Source: Marinomonas pollencensis (GTDB lineage Bacteria; Pseudomonadota; Gammaproteobacteria; Pseudomonadales; Marinomonadaceae). From it: a DNA stretch of 64,000 bases. Every line of letters starts with the position of its first letter. Positions within the stretch are counted from its first letter, which is position 1. The position numbers were made by a program, and so were the translations under genes. Under the pieces are notes generated by a model. That model had not been told where the DNA came from, did no database searches, and was given only the letters and a program-made list of their open reading frames with translations. Location: positions 1 through 64,000 of the forward strand of contig NZ_QUNG01000001.1 in assembly GCF_003387375.1 (NCBI RefSeq), given 5' to 3'. This document shows, piece by piece, positions 25,661-34,263 of this stretch.

Positions 25661-25682
25661 CTGATCACATGATTGTGATCAG
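25661..25682. promoter_or_regulatory. 22-bp palindrome upstream of the HopJ-like gene
   Basis: Perfect 9-bp arms CTGATCACA and TGTGATCAG flank a 4-nt centre, ending 15 bp before the ATG. The order TCACA-TGTGA is inverted compared with a CRP site, so it is not a CRP box. It could be an operator or an mRNA hairpin near the ribosome binding site. Confidence 0.45.
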
Positions 25683-25697
25683 CAAAATGGAGATCTC

Positions 25698-26048
25698 ATG
25701 TTAACGAGCAACACACTACTTACTAAGCTAAAAGCCACACCACAAGACGTGCAATTTAAAGACGTGATTGACGTTATTGAAGCAGAATACGACTTTACTC
25801 CAGTGGCTTTTACCAATGGCCAACAAGCAAACGCTGCCAACGAAAACAACGGTTCATGCAAGATTTTTTCCTTCGCTGCACTGTATCAATTAACAGAAGC
25901 CGAAACTCTGGCGCTTTTTGGTGATTTTTATCGCCTTGATGTACTGGAAAACCCAACGGCCAATGACCATCAAAACATTCGCCAATTTATGATTTCTGGC
26001 TGGCAAGGCATCTCCTTTGACGCCCCAGCGCTTAGCAAAAAAGCCTAA
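25698..26048 (+). CDS. HopJ type III effector-family protein
   Basis: The 116-residue protein matches the HopJ family over its whole length: LKATPQDVQFKDVIDVIEAEYDF near the start and NGSCKIFSFAALYQLTEAETL in the middle. The family is widespread in free-living gammaproteobacteria that lack type III secretion, so the effector label is historical and the function is unknown. GGAG lies 7 bp before ATG. A strong terminator follows. Confidence 0.88.
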   Translation: MLTSNTLLTKLKATPQDVQFKDVIDVIEAEYDFTPVAFTNGQQANAANENNGSCKIFSFAALYQLTEAETLALFGDFYRLDVLENPTANDHQNIRQFMISGWQGISFDAPALSKKA

Positions 26049-26054
26049 TTCAAA

Positions 26055-26084
26055 GCAGACCAGCAATACTTGCTGGTCTGCTTT
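26055..26084 (+). terminator. terminator after the HopJ-like gene
   Basis: A 12-bp stem, GCAGACCAGCAA / TTGCTGGTCTGC, with a 3-nt loop is followed by TTT. The T-run is short but the stem is very stable. Confidence 0.7.
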
Positions 26085-26156
26085 CCCACCCTGCGCCCCC
26101 CTTCCTTAGAAACACAAAGTGCGTTAGTGTTAGCTCGACTTAACGGCGAGGTAGTT

Positions 26157-26978
26157 ATGGATTTATTAGCATTTGATTTAGACGGCACACTATTAAACCG
26201 TCAGCAACGTCTTTCCGAATACACCTGCGATACTTTACGACGCCTAGATGCGGCCGGCATCGCCTACACAGTGGCCACCGGCAGAACTCATTTCGCCGCG
26301 AAAGCTTGCATTGCAGACCATCACTTTCCGCATTGGCAAATTTTCAAAAATGGTGTGGAATGGTGGAACCCGAACGATCAATCATACCGTCACCGTAACT
26401 TTTTAACCGCCGATTCAATCAGTGATACCTTATCTGCATTTGCCGAGCATCAAGTGACACCGTTTGTTTTTTGTTTGGCTGAAGATGGCTCCCATAAGGT
26501 GTATCACAGCCCTTTGCTGGGCAATTTGAGCGACCATATTGCCAACGAACTAGGCTCCCATGAGCAGCTGAGCCTTCACCCTATTGAAGAGCTTTCAACC
26601 AATGCGGTTATCACTAATATCAGCGCCATGGGCAAACCTGAGCTGGTTGAAAGCTTAGTCGCAGGTTGCCAACAACAGGATCATCTCACGGCTTATTCCG
26701 GCGGCGGTATTTACACCCAGGACGCCTATTGGCTCGACATTCATCACAGCGGCGCTTGCAAAGGCTCCTCATTGATGGAACTAAAAGCAGAAATGGGTGC
26801 CCAACGTGTTATCGTCTTTGGCGACGGTGATAACGATTTATCCATGTTTGAAAACGCCGATGAAGCTTTTGCCACACAAAATGCATTAGAGCATGTCAAA
26901 GCAGCAGCGACCGACGTCATTGGTCATCATGATGAAGACGGGGTTGCTCGCTATTTACGTAAGCGATATGACCTTTGA
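26157..26978 (+). CDS. HAD-IIB (Cof-type) sugar-phosphate phosphatase
   Basis: The 273-residue protein has motif I FDLDGTLLNRQ, motif II TVATGRTHFAA, a large C2 cap, and motif IV FGDGDNDLSMFENAD. It is probably a general hydrolase of sugar phosphates or flavin-type phosphates; substrates of this family cannot be read from sequence. The ATG at 26157 has GAGG upstream and places motif I at residue 5, as usual. A longer frame from 26070 would overlap the preceding terminator. Confidence 0.87.
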   Translation: MDLLAFDLDGTLLNRQQRLSEYTCDTLRRLDAAGIAYTVATGRTHFAAKACIADHHFPHWQIFKNGVEWWNPNDQSYRHRNFLTADSISDTLSAFAEHQVTPFVFCLAEDGSHKVYHSPLLGNLSDHIANELGSHEQLSLHPIEELSTNAVITNISAMGKPELVESLVAGCQQQDHLTAYSGGGIYTQDAYWLDIHHSGACKGSSLMELKAEMGAQRVIVFGDGDNDLSMFENADEAFATQNALEHVKAAATDVIGHHDEDGVARYLRKRYDL

Positions 26979-27142
26979 TCAATGCAAAACAGGAGCCGCA
27001 CAGACTTTGCAACGGGAAAATCGCCGACTGGCTTGCAATATAATAAAGCGGCCCCATTTACTTAAATATACTAAAATGATCTTTACCCGATTAGCCTAAT
27101 GGCTCATGATAGGTTCAAGAAGAATAAGTTTGGAGAGACACT

Positions 27143-27304
27143 ATGTTTGAATTTTTACTATTTGTTGCTGCTTGTGCTGTGATTGCCGTGCTAGCAAGCA
27201 ATATTCAAAAGATCGCCTCTCAACCAAAGGTGAAACTGCAACCGATTAAAATTGAGCGTGAAACACCTCGTAAAAAAGCGCCGCCGCATCGCCGCCCATA
27301 CTAA
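27143..27304 (+). CDS. small membrane-anchored protein, 53 aa
   Basis: The short frame has a strong ribosome binding site (GGAGAG, 5 bp from the ATG). It encodes one N-terminal membrane segment (FLLFVAACAVIAVLA) and a short cytoplasmic tail that becomes very basic (TPRKKAPPHRRPY). A terminator follows the stop by about 20 bp, giving a complete transcription unit. I do not recognise the family. The basic tail could bind nucleic acid or acidic phospholipid, which is speculation. Confidence 0.6.
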   Translation: MFEFLLFVAACAVIAVLASNIQKIASQPKVKLQPIKIERETPRKKAPPHRRPY

Positions 27305-27324
27305 GACTTATTACGAGCCCCACT

Positions 27325-27356
27325 AAGCCACTGACCTTTTGAGATGTGGCTTTTTT
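27325..27356 (+). terminator. terminator after the 53-residue gene
   Basis: The stem AAGCCAC / GTGGCTT, with a 14-nt loop, is followed by a run of T. It also lies just beyond the stop of the convergent TyrR-like gene. Confidence 0.65.
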
Positions 27357-27371
27357 GTACCTGCCCATTAC

Positions 27372-28865
27372 TCAATGAATGCCGTATTCTTTTAACTTAT
27401 TAGCGATCGCGCTATGACTAACACCTACCGCCTTAGCAAGTTTTCTAGTACTCGGGTGATCAGGGTAAAGACTTTTCAGCAATGTCGCCTCAAAGTGTTT
27501 GAGTGTTTTATCTAAAGATCCATCTAATAAAACCAAAGATGCCTTGTTTGTGTCTTCTGGCAAGCAAATGGTCTCTGGCTGCCATTCGCCTTGTTGTGAC
27601 ACGCTCAGGGTCTGTAAGCAAACATTCTGCAACTCTTTGTGATTGCCAGGCCAAGAATACAGCGACAACTTTAGCAAAGCCCCTTTGGAAACCTTTGGCA
27701 TAGGCACACCATAACGTTCAGCATAAGCTTGCAGTGTTTGCTGCAATAAGCCAGCTAAGTCTTCACGCCGTTCCTTTAGACTAGGAACCTGTAAAAACAA
27801 CCCCGACAAAGCAAAATACAAGGTACGGTTTAAGCCATATTGCGAAATAAGCTGAGACTGCGGTTGCGTGCTCAAGGAGACAATCCGGCAATTTGATTCG
27901 AAACTGGTGGAAAACTCGGGACGCCGGGTGAGCCAATTCGCCAAGGCCACCTGCACATCTGGCGACAAGTATTCCAGCTCCTCAATTACCAACCAACCAT
28001 TTAAGTGATCGAGCTTTGCTACCTCTTCTAGATGCATGTCTCGGCCATGCCGTATGATCAGTTGCGCGGTTTGATCAAATTGTTGCGCCAACCAATATTG
28101 AAACAATGCCCGGACTAAGTCTCGCTTTCCTGTACCCGCCTCTCCTTGAATAAACAAAGGTTCTGGCATATTTGCAAACGCTTTTGCACGGTGAAGCATC
28201 TCTCGCATCACGCTGCTTTGGCTAACCTGAGCTTGGAAGTATTGCGCCAAATCATTTTCTGCATTAGGCGCTTGCTTAAAATTCGCAGCTTGCCTATCCA
28301 AGCGCGCTTGCGATTTAAGATGAATAACACTACCGGCTGGATTGGCGTTCCCCTCTTCATCTGGGACAAATATGGGTTTCATTTCCAACAACAAGGCTTT
28401 ATTACGGATCCGTATGCGCATACTGACCCCACCGACAATATCGTCCCAAGTCACCTTGGCAAAGCTCACTCCTTTGATAAACTGCTGCAACGGGCGAGAC
28501 AATAATTCAGTGATTGGCACCCCGAGGTCTTGCGCAGCCAAATCCGTCGCCATGGTAATGATGCCTTTTAAATCCACCGCGATGACACCATCCGGCAACG
28601 CCTCCAATAAGGTGTGCAGCGCATTATGCTCACGCTCAGATGGGGTAAAGGTTACGCGCTTTACGTCCTGCACACCCCCCAAACGCCGCAACTCACCAAG
28701 CAACTGCTGTAATTTCGCGAATTCAATATCTGGAAAGCCACAATAAATACAGTGGCGCACTGTATCGGCTTCGATCAAGCGAATGTCGATTTGATGGGGA
28801 ACAAACAGGTCCAGCACTTCTCGCACCATACCAATTCTATCTTCACACTGTATCTCTAAGCGCAT
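27372..28865 (-). CDS. TyrR-like transcriptional regulator of aromatic amino acid genes
   Basis: The 497-residue protein has the TyrR domain order: an N-terminal ACT domain (MRLEIQCEDRIGMVREVLDL), a PAS domain (ALPDGVIAVDLKGIITM), a AAA+ domain and a C-terminal HTH (STRKLAKAVGVSHSAIANKL). Walker A (QGEAGTGKRDLV) is present, but the Walker B region reads VIEEL in place of the usual hydrophobic-DE, and no GAFTGA loop is seen. It therefore probably does not activate sigma-54 promoters and acts like TyrR at sigma-70 promoters. The upstream sequence has AAGGGGG before ATG. Confidence 0.82.
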   Translation of the reverse strand: MRLEIQCEDRIGMVREVLDLFVPHQIDIRLIEADTVRHCIYCGFPDIEFAKLQQLLGELRRLGGVQDVKRVTFTPSEREHNALHTLLEALPDGVIAVDLKGIITMATDLAAQDLGVPITELLSRPLQQFIKGVSFAKVTWDDIVGGVSMRIRIRNKALLLEMKPIFVPDEEGNANPAGSVIHLKSQARLDRQAANFKQAPNAENDLAQYFQAQVSQSSVMREMLHRAKAFANMPEPLFIQGEAGTGKRDLVRALFQYWLAQQFDQTAQLIIRHGRDMHLEEVAKLDHLNGWLVIEELEYLSPDVQVALANWLTRRPEFSTSFESNCRIVSLSTQPQSQLISQYGLNRTLYFALSGLFLQVPSLKERREDLAGLLQQTLQAYAERYGVPMPKVSKGALLKLSLYSWPGNHKELQNVCLQTLSVSQQGEWQPETICLPEDTNKASLVLLDGSLDKTLKHFEATLLKSLYPDHPSTRKLAKAVGVSHSAIANKLKEYGIH

Positions 28866-28922
28866 TATGCCCCCTTTCAGGCTGATGGTGATTGCTTGTG
28901 GTGATTGCTTGTGGCCCCTACA

Positions 28923-30134
28923 TTATGGTTTCAGTGTTTGCGAAGAAGCCAATAGCAATAACTCCCGTTGGGGCGCAAACGTTTCGTACAAAGGCAACAC
29001 CGCCGCCCCTAAAGTGACCGCAGTCTCATCGGCATAGGCAGGACCTATATCCGGTACCGGCAACACACTTTGTTGCGCCAAACAGGTTTGCACCGCATCA
29101 ATCAACTGAGGTAATACGCTACTCGGCAAACGCCCACCAATCACTATGGCTTCTGGGTCATAAAGTGCAATCACCGCACTCAATGCTGGCTGAATCTCGA
29201 AAGCAACTTCTTGACACCATTGATCGACCAATTGCTGACACTTAGGGTGCTGCCACTGCGCAGCCACCGTCGGCCAAGGTAAATCATGCCCTGCAAAAAA
29301 GCGCTTAAGAGAAGAAATAGACAAAGCTTCTAAGATCCAGCGCCCATGTTTACCGGTAGCAGTGGGTAACAAACCAAAGCTACCAGCCTTGCCATGCGCA
29401 CCAGAGTAACACTCGCCATCAGCAACAATACTGCCGCCACAAGCAATACTGACAAACAAATAAAAGAAGTGCTTTCTTGGTGTTTTTGCGCCAAACAGTA
29501 ATTCGCTAGTAGCAGCGGCGATAGCATCATTTTCTTTATAACAAGGCAAACCTGTCTGCTCTGACAACCAAGACTCAAACGCGTCAGATTGCCAATAAGT
29601 CAACTCGGCTTGCAGGCCTTCTAAATCCGTTCGCTGCACGGCATCCGTCACTAAAGAATCCAACCAAGCATCCATGTAATCGGGTTTCGCCAAACCCACC
29701 CCTTGTACCTTGACCCAATCTTCTTGCAAACGCGCTTTGACGTCTGCAATGAGTGCCAGCGCAATTTCTTTAGCTGTTTGCTCTGTTGGAAAAGAAACTT
29801 GTTTTTCCAACGACAAAACACAGTGGCCACTAAAATCCAATAAAACCGCACTAATACGGTCACGATCAACATTGATCCCTAACCCATAAGCCCCCTGGTG
29901 ATTAAGGCTCAATTGCACCGACGGCTGACCTCGGCGCCCTCGCACCTTGCCATCGACTTTCACTAGACCACGCTCAAGAAGCGAGCCTGTGATAACAGAA
30001 ATAGTCTGGGCACTGAGACCCGTTTGCTGCGCTATATAACCCCGAGACAAGCCTGGTTTCTGGCGAACTAGCTGAAGAATAATACGTTCATTGTAAATAC
30101 GACTTTGTTCTGAAGTGCTACCCGACGATTTCAT
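28923..30134 (-). CDS. ROK-family transcriptional repressor
   Basis: The 403-residue protein has an N-terminal winged HTH (LSRGYIAQQTGLSAQTISVI) and a ROK domain from about residue 85 (GAYGLGINVDRDRISAVLLD; VFVSIACGG-like; DPEAIVIGGRLPSS). The usual ROK zinc motif CxCGxxGCxE and its preceding Gly-His are not visible; the equivalent region reads GKAGSFGLLPTATGKHGRW. It is divergent from an AGE-family isomerase and probably controls it in response to a sugar. The intergenic region has a candidate operator. Confidence 0.85.
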   Translation of the reverse strand: MKSSGSTSEQSRIYNERIILQLVRQKPGLSRGYIAQQTGLSAQTISVITGSLLERGLVKVDGKVRGRRGQPSVQLSLNHQGAYGLGINVDRDRISAVLLDFSGHCVLSLEKQVSFPTEQTAKEIALALIADVKARLQEDWVKVQGVGLAKPDYMDAWLDSLVTDAVQRTDLEGLQAELTYWQSDAFESWLSEQTGLPCYKENDAIAAATSELLFGAKTPRKHFFYLFVSIACGGSIVADGECYSGAHGKAGSFGLLPTATGKHGRWILEALSISSLKRFFAGHDLPWPTVAAQWQHPKCQQLVDQWCQEVAFEIQPALSAVIALYDPEAIVIGGRLPSSVLPQLIDAVQTCLAQQSVLPVPDIGPAYADETAVTLGAAVLPLYETFAPQRELLLLASSQTLKP

Positions 30135-30182
30135 ACACTACTGCTCTACTACGAAGACTGTAAACTAGCGATTTGTTTTTAC

Positions 30183-30199
30183 TAAATCTAATTGATTTA
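30183..30199. promoter_or_regulatory. candidate ROK repressor operator
   Basis: The inverted repeat TAAATC-taatt-GATTTA (6-bp perfect arms, 5-bp spacer) lies in the short region between the divergent ROK and isomerase genes, 49 bp from the repressor start. The position fits autoregulation plus control of the isomerase. It is AT-rich, so chance occurrence is possible. Confidence 0.4.
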
Positions 30200-30299
30200 A
30201 TACTAACAGACGCTAATATGCCATGGTATTCTCATGCCTTTATAAGCAAACACATAACAACAAAAAACCATTCATACTAAACACCGCAAGGAAAAAACT

Positions 30300-31496
30300 A
30301 TGAGCCAACTTCCGAATTTCCGCTCAGCTGATTTTTTGGATCAGCATATTAAGTCAACCATGGCTTTTTACCACCCAAACTGCATTGATCAGGATGGCGG
30401 ATTTTTTCAATTCTTTAAAGACAATGGCGACATTTACGACACAGACACACGCCACCTTGTGAGCAGTACACGCTTTGTATTCAATTACGCTAAAGCCTAT
30501 ATGAATGAAGGCAAAAGTGAATACTTAGACGCGACTCGCCATGGTTTGGCGTATTTGCGCGAACGCCATAAACGCGATAACGGTGGCTATGTTTGGCTAT
30601 TAAGCAAAGACGAAAACCTAGACGAAACCAACCATTGCTACGGCTTAGCTTTTGTCTTATTAGCTTATTCCACCGCCTACAAAGCCGGTGTAGAAGAAGC
30701 AAAACCTTGGATTGCTGAAACCTTCTCCTTAATGGAAAAGCATTTCTGGGACACCTCATTCGGATTATACAAAGATGAGATTTCAGCGGATTGGCAAACC
30801 GTCTCACCTTACCGTGGACAAAATGCCAATATGCACAGCTGTGAAGCCTTGATTGCTGCATTTGACGCCACTCAAGAGCAACATTACCTAGACCGCGCTT
30901 TGCTTGTGGCAGAAAATATTTGCCAACGCCAAGCAGCCCTAGGAAATGGTCAAATTTGGGAGCATTACACAACAGATTGGCAGATCGATTGGGAATACAA
31001 CAAGGAAGACCCTAAAAACCTATTCCGCCCTTGGGGTTTCCAACCAGGCCACCAAACTGAATGGTCTAAGCTACTGCTTCTGATTCAGCAACGTAAACCT
31101 CAAGACTGGTTAATTCCAAAAGCCGTGGCACTGTTTGAACACGCTTGGTCACAATCTTGGGATAATGAAAATGGCGGCCTTTGCTACGGTTATGACCCGA
31201 AAGGCAATGTCTGCGATGGCGATAAGTACTTTTGGGTACAAGCCGAGTCCTTTGCCGCTGCCGCAATGCTTGCTTTGGCCACCAAAGAAGACAGTTATTG
31301 GCAACGTTATGAGCAGCTTTGGCAATACAGCTGGAAGCATATGATTGATCATAAGTTTGGCGCTTGGTTCCGCATTCTACAGCAAGATAATAGCGCTTAT
31401 GATGACTGTAAGAGCCCAGCCGGTAAAACCGACTACCACACGATGGGCGCTTGCTATGAAGTGATTGAACAACTAAGCAAAACCTCGGCAAACTAA
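30300..31496 (+). CDS. AGE-family sugar isomerase/epimerase (mannose isomerase-like)
   Basis: The 398-residue alpha6/alpha6-barrel protein of the AGE superfamily shows the conserved active-site stretches: STRFVFNYAKAY, YRGQNANMHSCEALI (catalytic His), WGFQPGHQTEWSKLL (His/Glu pair) and GKTDYHTMGACYE (second catalytic His). It probably interconverts mannose and fructose (or an epimer pair) in the cytoplasm. A D-mannose isomerase of this family is known from Marinomonas mediterranea. AAGGA precedes the ATG. Divergent ROK repressor suggests sugar-induced expression. Confidence 0.85.
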   Translation: MSQLPNFRSADFLDQHIKSTMAFYHPNCIDQDGGFFQFFKDNGDIYDTDTRHLVSSTRFVFNYAKAYMNEGKSEYLDATRHGLAYLRERHKRDNGGYVWLLSKDENLDETNHCYGLAFVLLAYSTAYKAGVEEAKPWIAETFSLMEKHFWDTSFGLYKDEISADWQTVSPYRGQNANMHSCEALIAAFDATQEQHYLDRALLVAENICQRQAALGNGQIWEHYTTDWQIDWEYNKEDPKNLFRPWGFQPGHQTEWSKLLLLIQQRKPQDWLIPKAVALFEHAWSQSWDNENGGLCYGYDPKGNVCDGDKYFWVQAESFAAAAMLALATKEDSYWQRYEQLWQYSWKHMIDHKFGAWFRILQQDNSAYDDCKSPAGKTDYHTMGACYEVIEQLSKTSAN

Positions 31497-31576
31497 CGCT
31501 AAAATTGGGGTTCATCGTTCTATTCATTGGTAAAATACAGTATGATGCTGCCAATGCTAATCGACATGAGCCCCTT

Positions 31577-32530
31577 ATGCAGTTAGATAAAATAGATCTC
31601 AACTTACTTCGTTATTTAGACTCCCTGCTACGAGAACAAAACGTTACTCACGCTGCCAATCAATTGGGTATCACCCAGCCTGCCATGAGTAATGGCTTAC
31701 GACGATTAAGAGATCTATTCCACGATCCATTATTGGTTCGTACCAGCGACGGCATGATGCCAACTGCACTGTCAATTCAGCTGCAACCACGTGTTCAGCG
31801 CATTTTGCAATCGGTGGATGAAGTTCTTCATCTTGGACAAAATTTCGAGGCAGAATCCAGCTCCCGCGTATTTCGCATTATGGCCAGTGATTATGCCGAA
31901 GCCACACTCATCCCACCACTGATGAAAAAGCTGCAAAGTGACGCGCCCGGTGTCATTCTGGACGTCATGAACCCAAGCGATGTAAGCTTTCACGACGTAG
32001 AAAAAGGCAAAGTCGATTTGGTTATTAACCGCTTTGAAACCTTGCCTCAATCCTTTCATCAAAAATCTGTTTGGGTAGACCGCTTTTCCTGCTTGGTACC
32101 AGCCAATTCAGAGATTGCCAAAAACTTCACCCTAGAGACTTATTTAGCTTCCCCTCATGTATGGGTAAGTAAAACTGGGTTTGGCGTTGGGGTAGGAATT
32201 CAACCTGAAGAAGTACAAAAACTGGGCTGGGTAGACAGCTCATTAGCGGATCTAGGCCATAAGCGAAATATTCGTTTATTCACTCGTAATTACAACGTTG
32301 CAATGCGCGCTACAGAGCAACTTGGTCTAATCGCGACGCTACCGTCTTTAGCCACCAAATTGATGGAAGGCAACAATAACGTTGTTGTGTTACCGCCACC
32401 GTTTGAAATTCCACCGGTCGAGCTAAAAATGCTGTGGAGCCCTCTGCTGCAACATGATCCAGGGCATATTTGGTTACGCTCAACGATCGCAGGTTGCGCA
32501 CGAGCTATTGCGGAAAACAACAGCCTTTAA
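31577..32530 (+). CDS. LysR-family transcriptional regulator
   Basis: The 317-residue protein has an N-terminal HTH (DLNLLRYLDSLLREQNVTHA and LGITQPAMSNGLRRL) and a C-terminal substrate-binding domain. The opening is like the NodD/SyrM subgroup. The ATG at 31577 puts the HTH at the normal distance; a TTG-started extension to 31505 would add 24 residues overlapping the isomerase spacer. Its target is unknown; position 80 bp after the isomerase suggests but does not prove a link. Confidence 0.88.
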   Translation: MQLDKIDLNLLRYLDSLLREQNVTHAANQLGITQPAMSNGLRRLRDLFHDPLLVRTSDGMMPTALSIQLQPRVQRILQSVDEVLHLGQNFEAESSSRVFRIMASDYAEATLIPPLMKKLQSDAPGVILDVMNPSDVSFHDVEKGKVDLVINRFETLPQSFHQKSVWVDRFSCLVPANSEIAKNFTLETYLASPHVWVSKTGFGVGVGIQPEEVQKLGWVDSSLADLGHKRNIRLFTRNYNVAMRATEQLGLIATLPSLATKLMEGNNNVVVLPPPFEIPPVELKMLWSPLLQHDPGHIWLRSTIAGCARAIAENNSL

Positions 32531-32550
32531 GCTCAGCTCGTCATCCACTT

Positions 32551-32600
32551 AAAAAAAGACCCCCAATCGCTACGCTAGCAAGGATTGAGGGTCTTTTTTT
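32551..32600. terminator. bidirectional terminator, LysR / carbonic anhydrase
   Basis: AAAAAAAGACCC-CAATC pairs with GATTG-GGGTCTTTTTTT around an 18-nt loop. T-runs occur on both strands, serving the convergent LysR and carbonic anhydrase genes. Confidence 0.85.
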
Positions 32601-32643
32601 ATTTCGCGTTCTTATGTTTCTAAAGACGTCAAAGCCGCATCAA

Positions 32644-33276
32644 TTAAAGCTCGTTAAGCTTTCTTTCTGCATCTTCTAGAGTAGAAACAGTCACATCCAG
32701 ATCCGTAATGTGACCATTATTGATGCTGTAGCACCAACCATGCACATGCAACTCTTGTCCATTTTTCCAAGCATTCTGAACAATGCTGCTTTGTGATACA
32801 TGAGACACTTGCTCCATCACATTCAGTTCACACATACGGTCAAAGCGCTGATGCTCGTCTGCAATGCTGTCCACTTCACTTTTATGCAAACGGTAAACAT
32901 CTTTAATATGGCGCAACCAGTTATCAATGAGACCATGCTCAGCAGCGTCCATCGCCGCCTTGATGCCACCACAACCATAATGACCAACCACCATAATGTG
33001 CTTCACTTTCAACACATCCACCGCAAATTGAATCACCGACAGACAGTTAAGATCGGTGTGAACAACCACGTTGGCGATATTACGGTGAACAAACACTTCA
33101 CCCGGCAGCAAATCAACAATCTGATTCGCCGGAACACGACTATCTGCACAACCAATCCATAAGTACTCAGGTTTTTGTTGCTTTGACAGTGTTTCAAAAA
33201 AGTCTGGATCTTCGCTGTTTACTTTTTCAGCCCACTCTCTATTTTTCTGAAAAAGGTGATTTAAACTATTCGGCAT
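32644..33276 (-). CDS. can: beta-class carbonic anhydrase
   Basis: The 210-residue protein has the beta-carbonic anhydrase zinc ligands Cys and Asp in WIGCADSRVPAN and His/Cys in GHYGCGGIKAA. It converts CO2 and bicarbonate in the cytoplasm, supplying bicarbonate for carboxylation. The ATG at 33276 gives the standard start MPNSLNHLFQKNREWA with AGGAAG upstream. It overlaps the stop of the rlmA-like gene by 11 bp, so the two are cotranscribed. Confidence 0.93.
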   Translation of the reverse strand: MPNSLNHLFQKNREWAEKVNSEDPDFFETLSKQQKPEYLWIGCADSRVPANQIVDLLPGEVFVHRNIANVVVHTDLNCLSVIQFAVDVLKVKHIMVVGHYGCGGIKAAMDAAEHGLIDNWLRHIKDVYRLHKSEVDSIADEHQRFDRMCELNVMEQVSHVSQSSIVQNAWKNGQELHVHGWCYSINNGHITDLDVTVSTLEDAERKLNEL

Positions 33277-34129
33277 TATGGTCTTCCTCTGTCGCCTTTT
33301 GATACCAACGGAACTTAACATGCGCAGTGACACTAATTTCATTCAACTCTTTAACCGCTTCTTTGCCTTCATAGGAGGCTTTATGTATATGCGGTGTCAT
33401 ACATAAAAGCTGATGTATTTCATCCTGAGAATTTAGTTTAAAAGGATAATGCAGGCTGCTTTCAGCAACCAGTGTAAAGCCCTCTATACCATCACTGTGC
33501 GTCGCTTTATAAGCGTGAATACTTGGGTATAAGATTTCACGTAATTCAAGCAGATGCTCCTCTCCTGACTCAACAAGAAGCATATATCCCTGATCAGATA
33601 AGGTGCGATAAAACTCACTGAACACAGGAAACCCAAACAAACACAGTACCAGATCTAAACACTTATCAGGCATTGGTAGGCCCGCATTACTGCCCACAAT
33701 CCAAGTCGCATTTTTTGTACGTTTACTGGCTGCTGTGACCGCCCATTTGGATATATCCAAACCAATCCCTTGGAGCAAGACATCACGCTGGGAAAATTCA
33801 TTCAGCAAATGATGCAAATAATATCCCTCTCCACAACCTGCATCTAATACACGACAAGGAGACTGAGCCTTCAGAGCATCAGGCCATTGATCTATCATGT
33901 GTTTTACAATAGGAAAGTAGTGATCGAGGTTCAGAAATGATTGCCGATAGGAGACCATTTCTTTGCTATCACCAGGGTCTTTGGATCGTTTATTTTGGAC
34001 AGGTAATAAATTGACATAACCAGATTTTGCTATATCAAAAGAATGCCCATTAGGACAAACCAGACTGCGCTCTTGCAAACTCAGTGACTGTTTATCTATC
34101 GGGCAGGAAAGCTGTTCGAAGGTTGGCAC
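33266..34129 (-). CDS. rlmA: 23S rRNA (guanine745-N1)-methyltransferase
   Basis: The 287-residue protein has an N-terminal zinc finger (SCPIDKQSLS then VCPNGHSFD) and a Rossmann SAM-binding motif (RVLDAGCGEGYYL), the RlmA arrangement. KRSKDPGDSKEMV is the family linker. It methylates G745 of 23S rRNA in helix 35. It starts with GTG. Overlap with the carbonic anhydrase gene suggests one transcript. Confidence 0.88.
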   Translation of the reverse strand: MPTFEQLSCPIDKQSLSLQERSLVCPNGHSFDIAKSGYVNLLPVQNKRSKDPGDSKEMVSYRQSFLNLDHYFPIVKHMIDQWPDALKAQSPCRVLDAGCGEGYYLHHLLNEFSQRDVLLQGIGLDISKWAVTAASKRTKNATWIVGSNAGLPMPDKCLDLVLCLFGFPVFSEFYRTLSDQGYMLLVESGEEHLLELREILYPSIHAYKATHSDGIEGFTLVAESSLHYPFKLNSQDEIHQLLCMTPHIHKASYEGKEAVKELNEISVTAHVKFRWYQKATEEDHNAE

Positions 34130-34263
34130 AATGTTTCCGCTGAAGCTAATTTTGTGTTTAGTTTATGAGGATATCTCTCCATAAACAAGCAAACCAGCGC
34201 TCAGAAAAACAAAAGCGCAAAAATAGATGCCTCTTTTTCATATTAGCTACATAATACTGGCAA

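Noticed and set aside
25661..25682. CRP-binding site
   Set aside because: The half-sites are in the wrong order (TCACA before TGTGA), unlike the TGTGA-N6-TCACA consensus.
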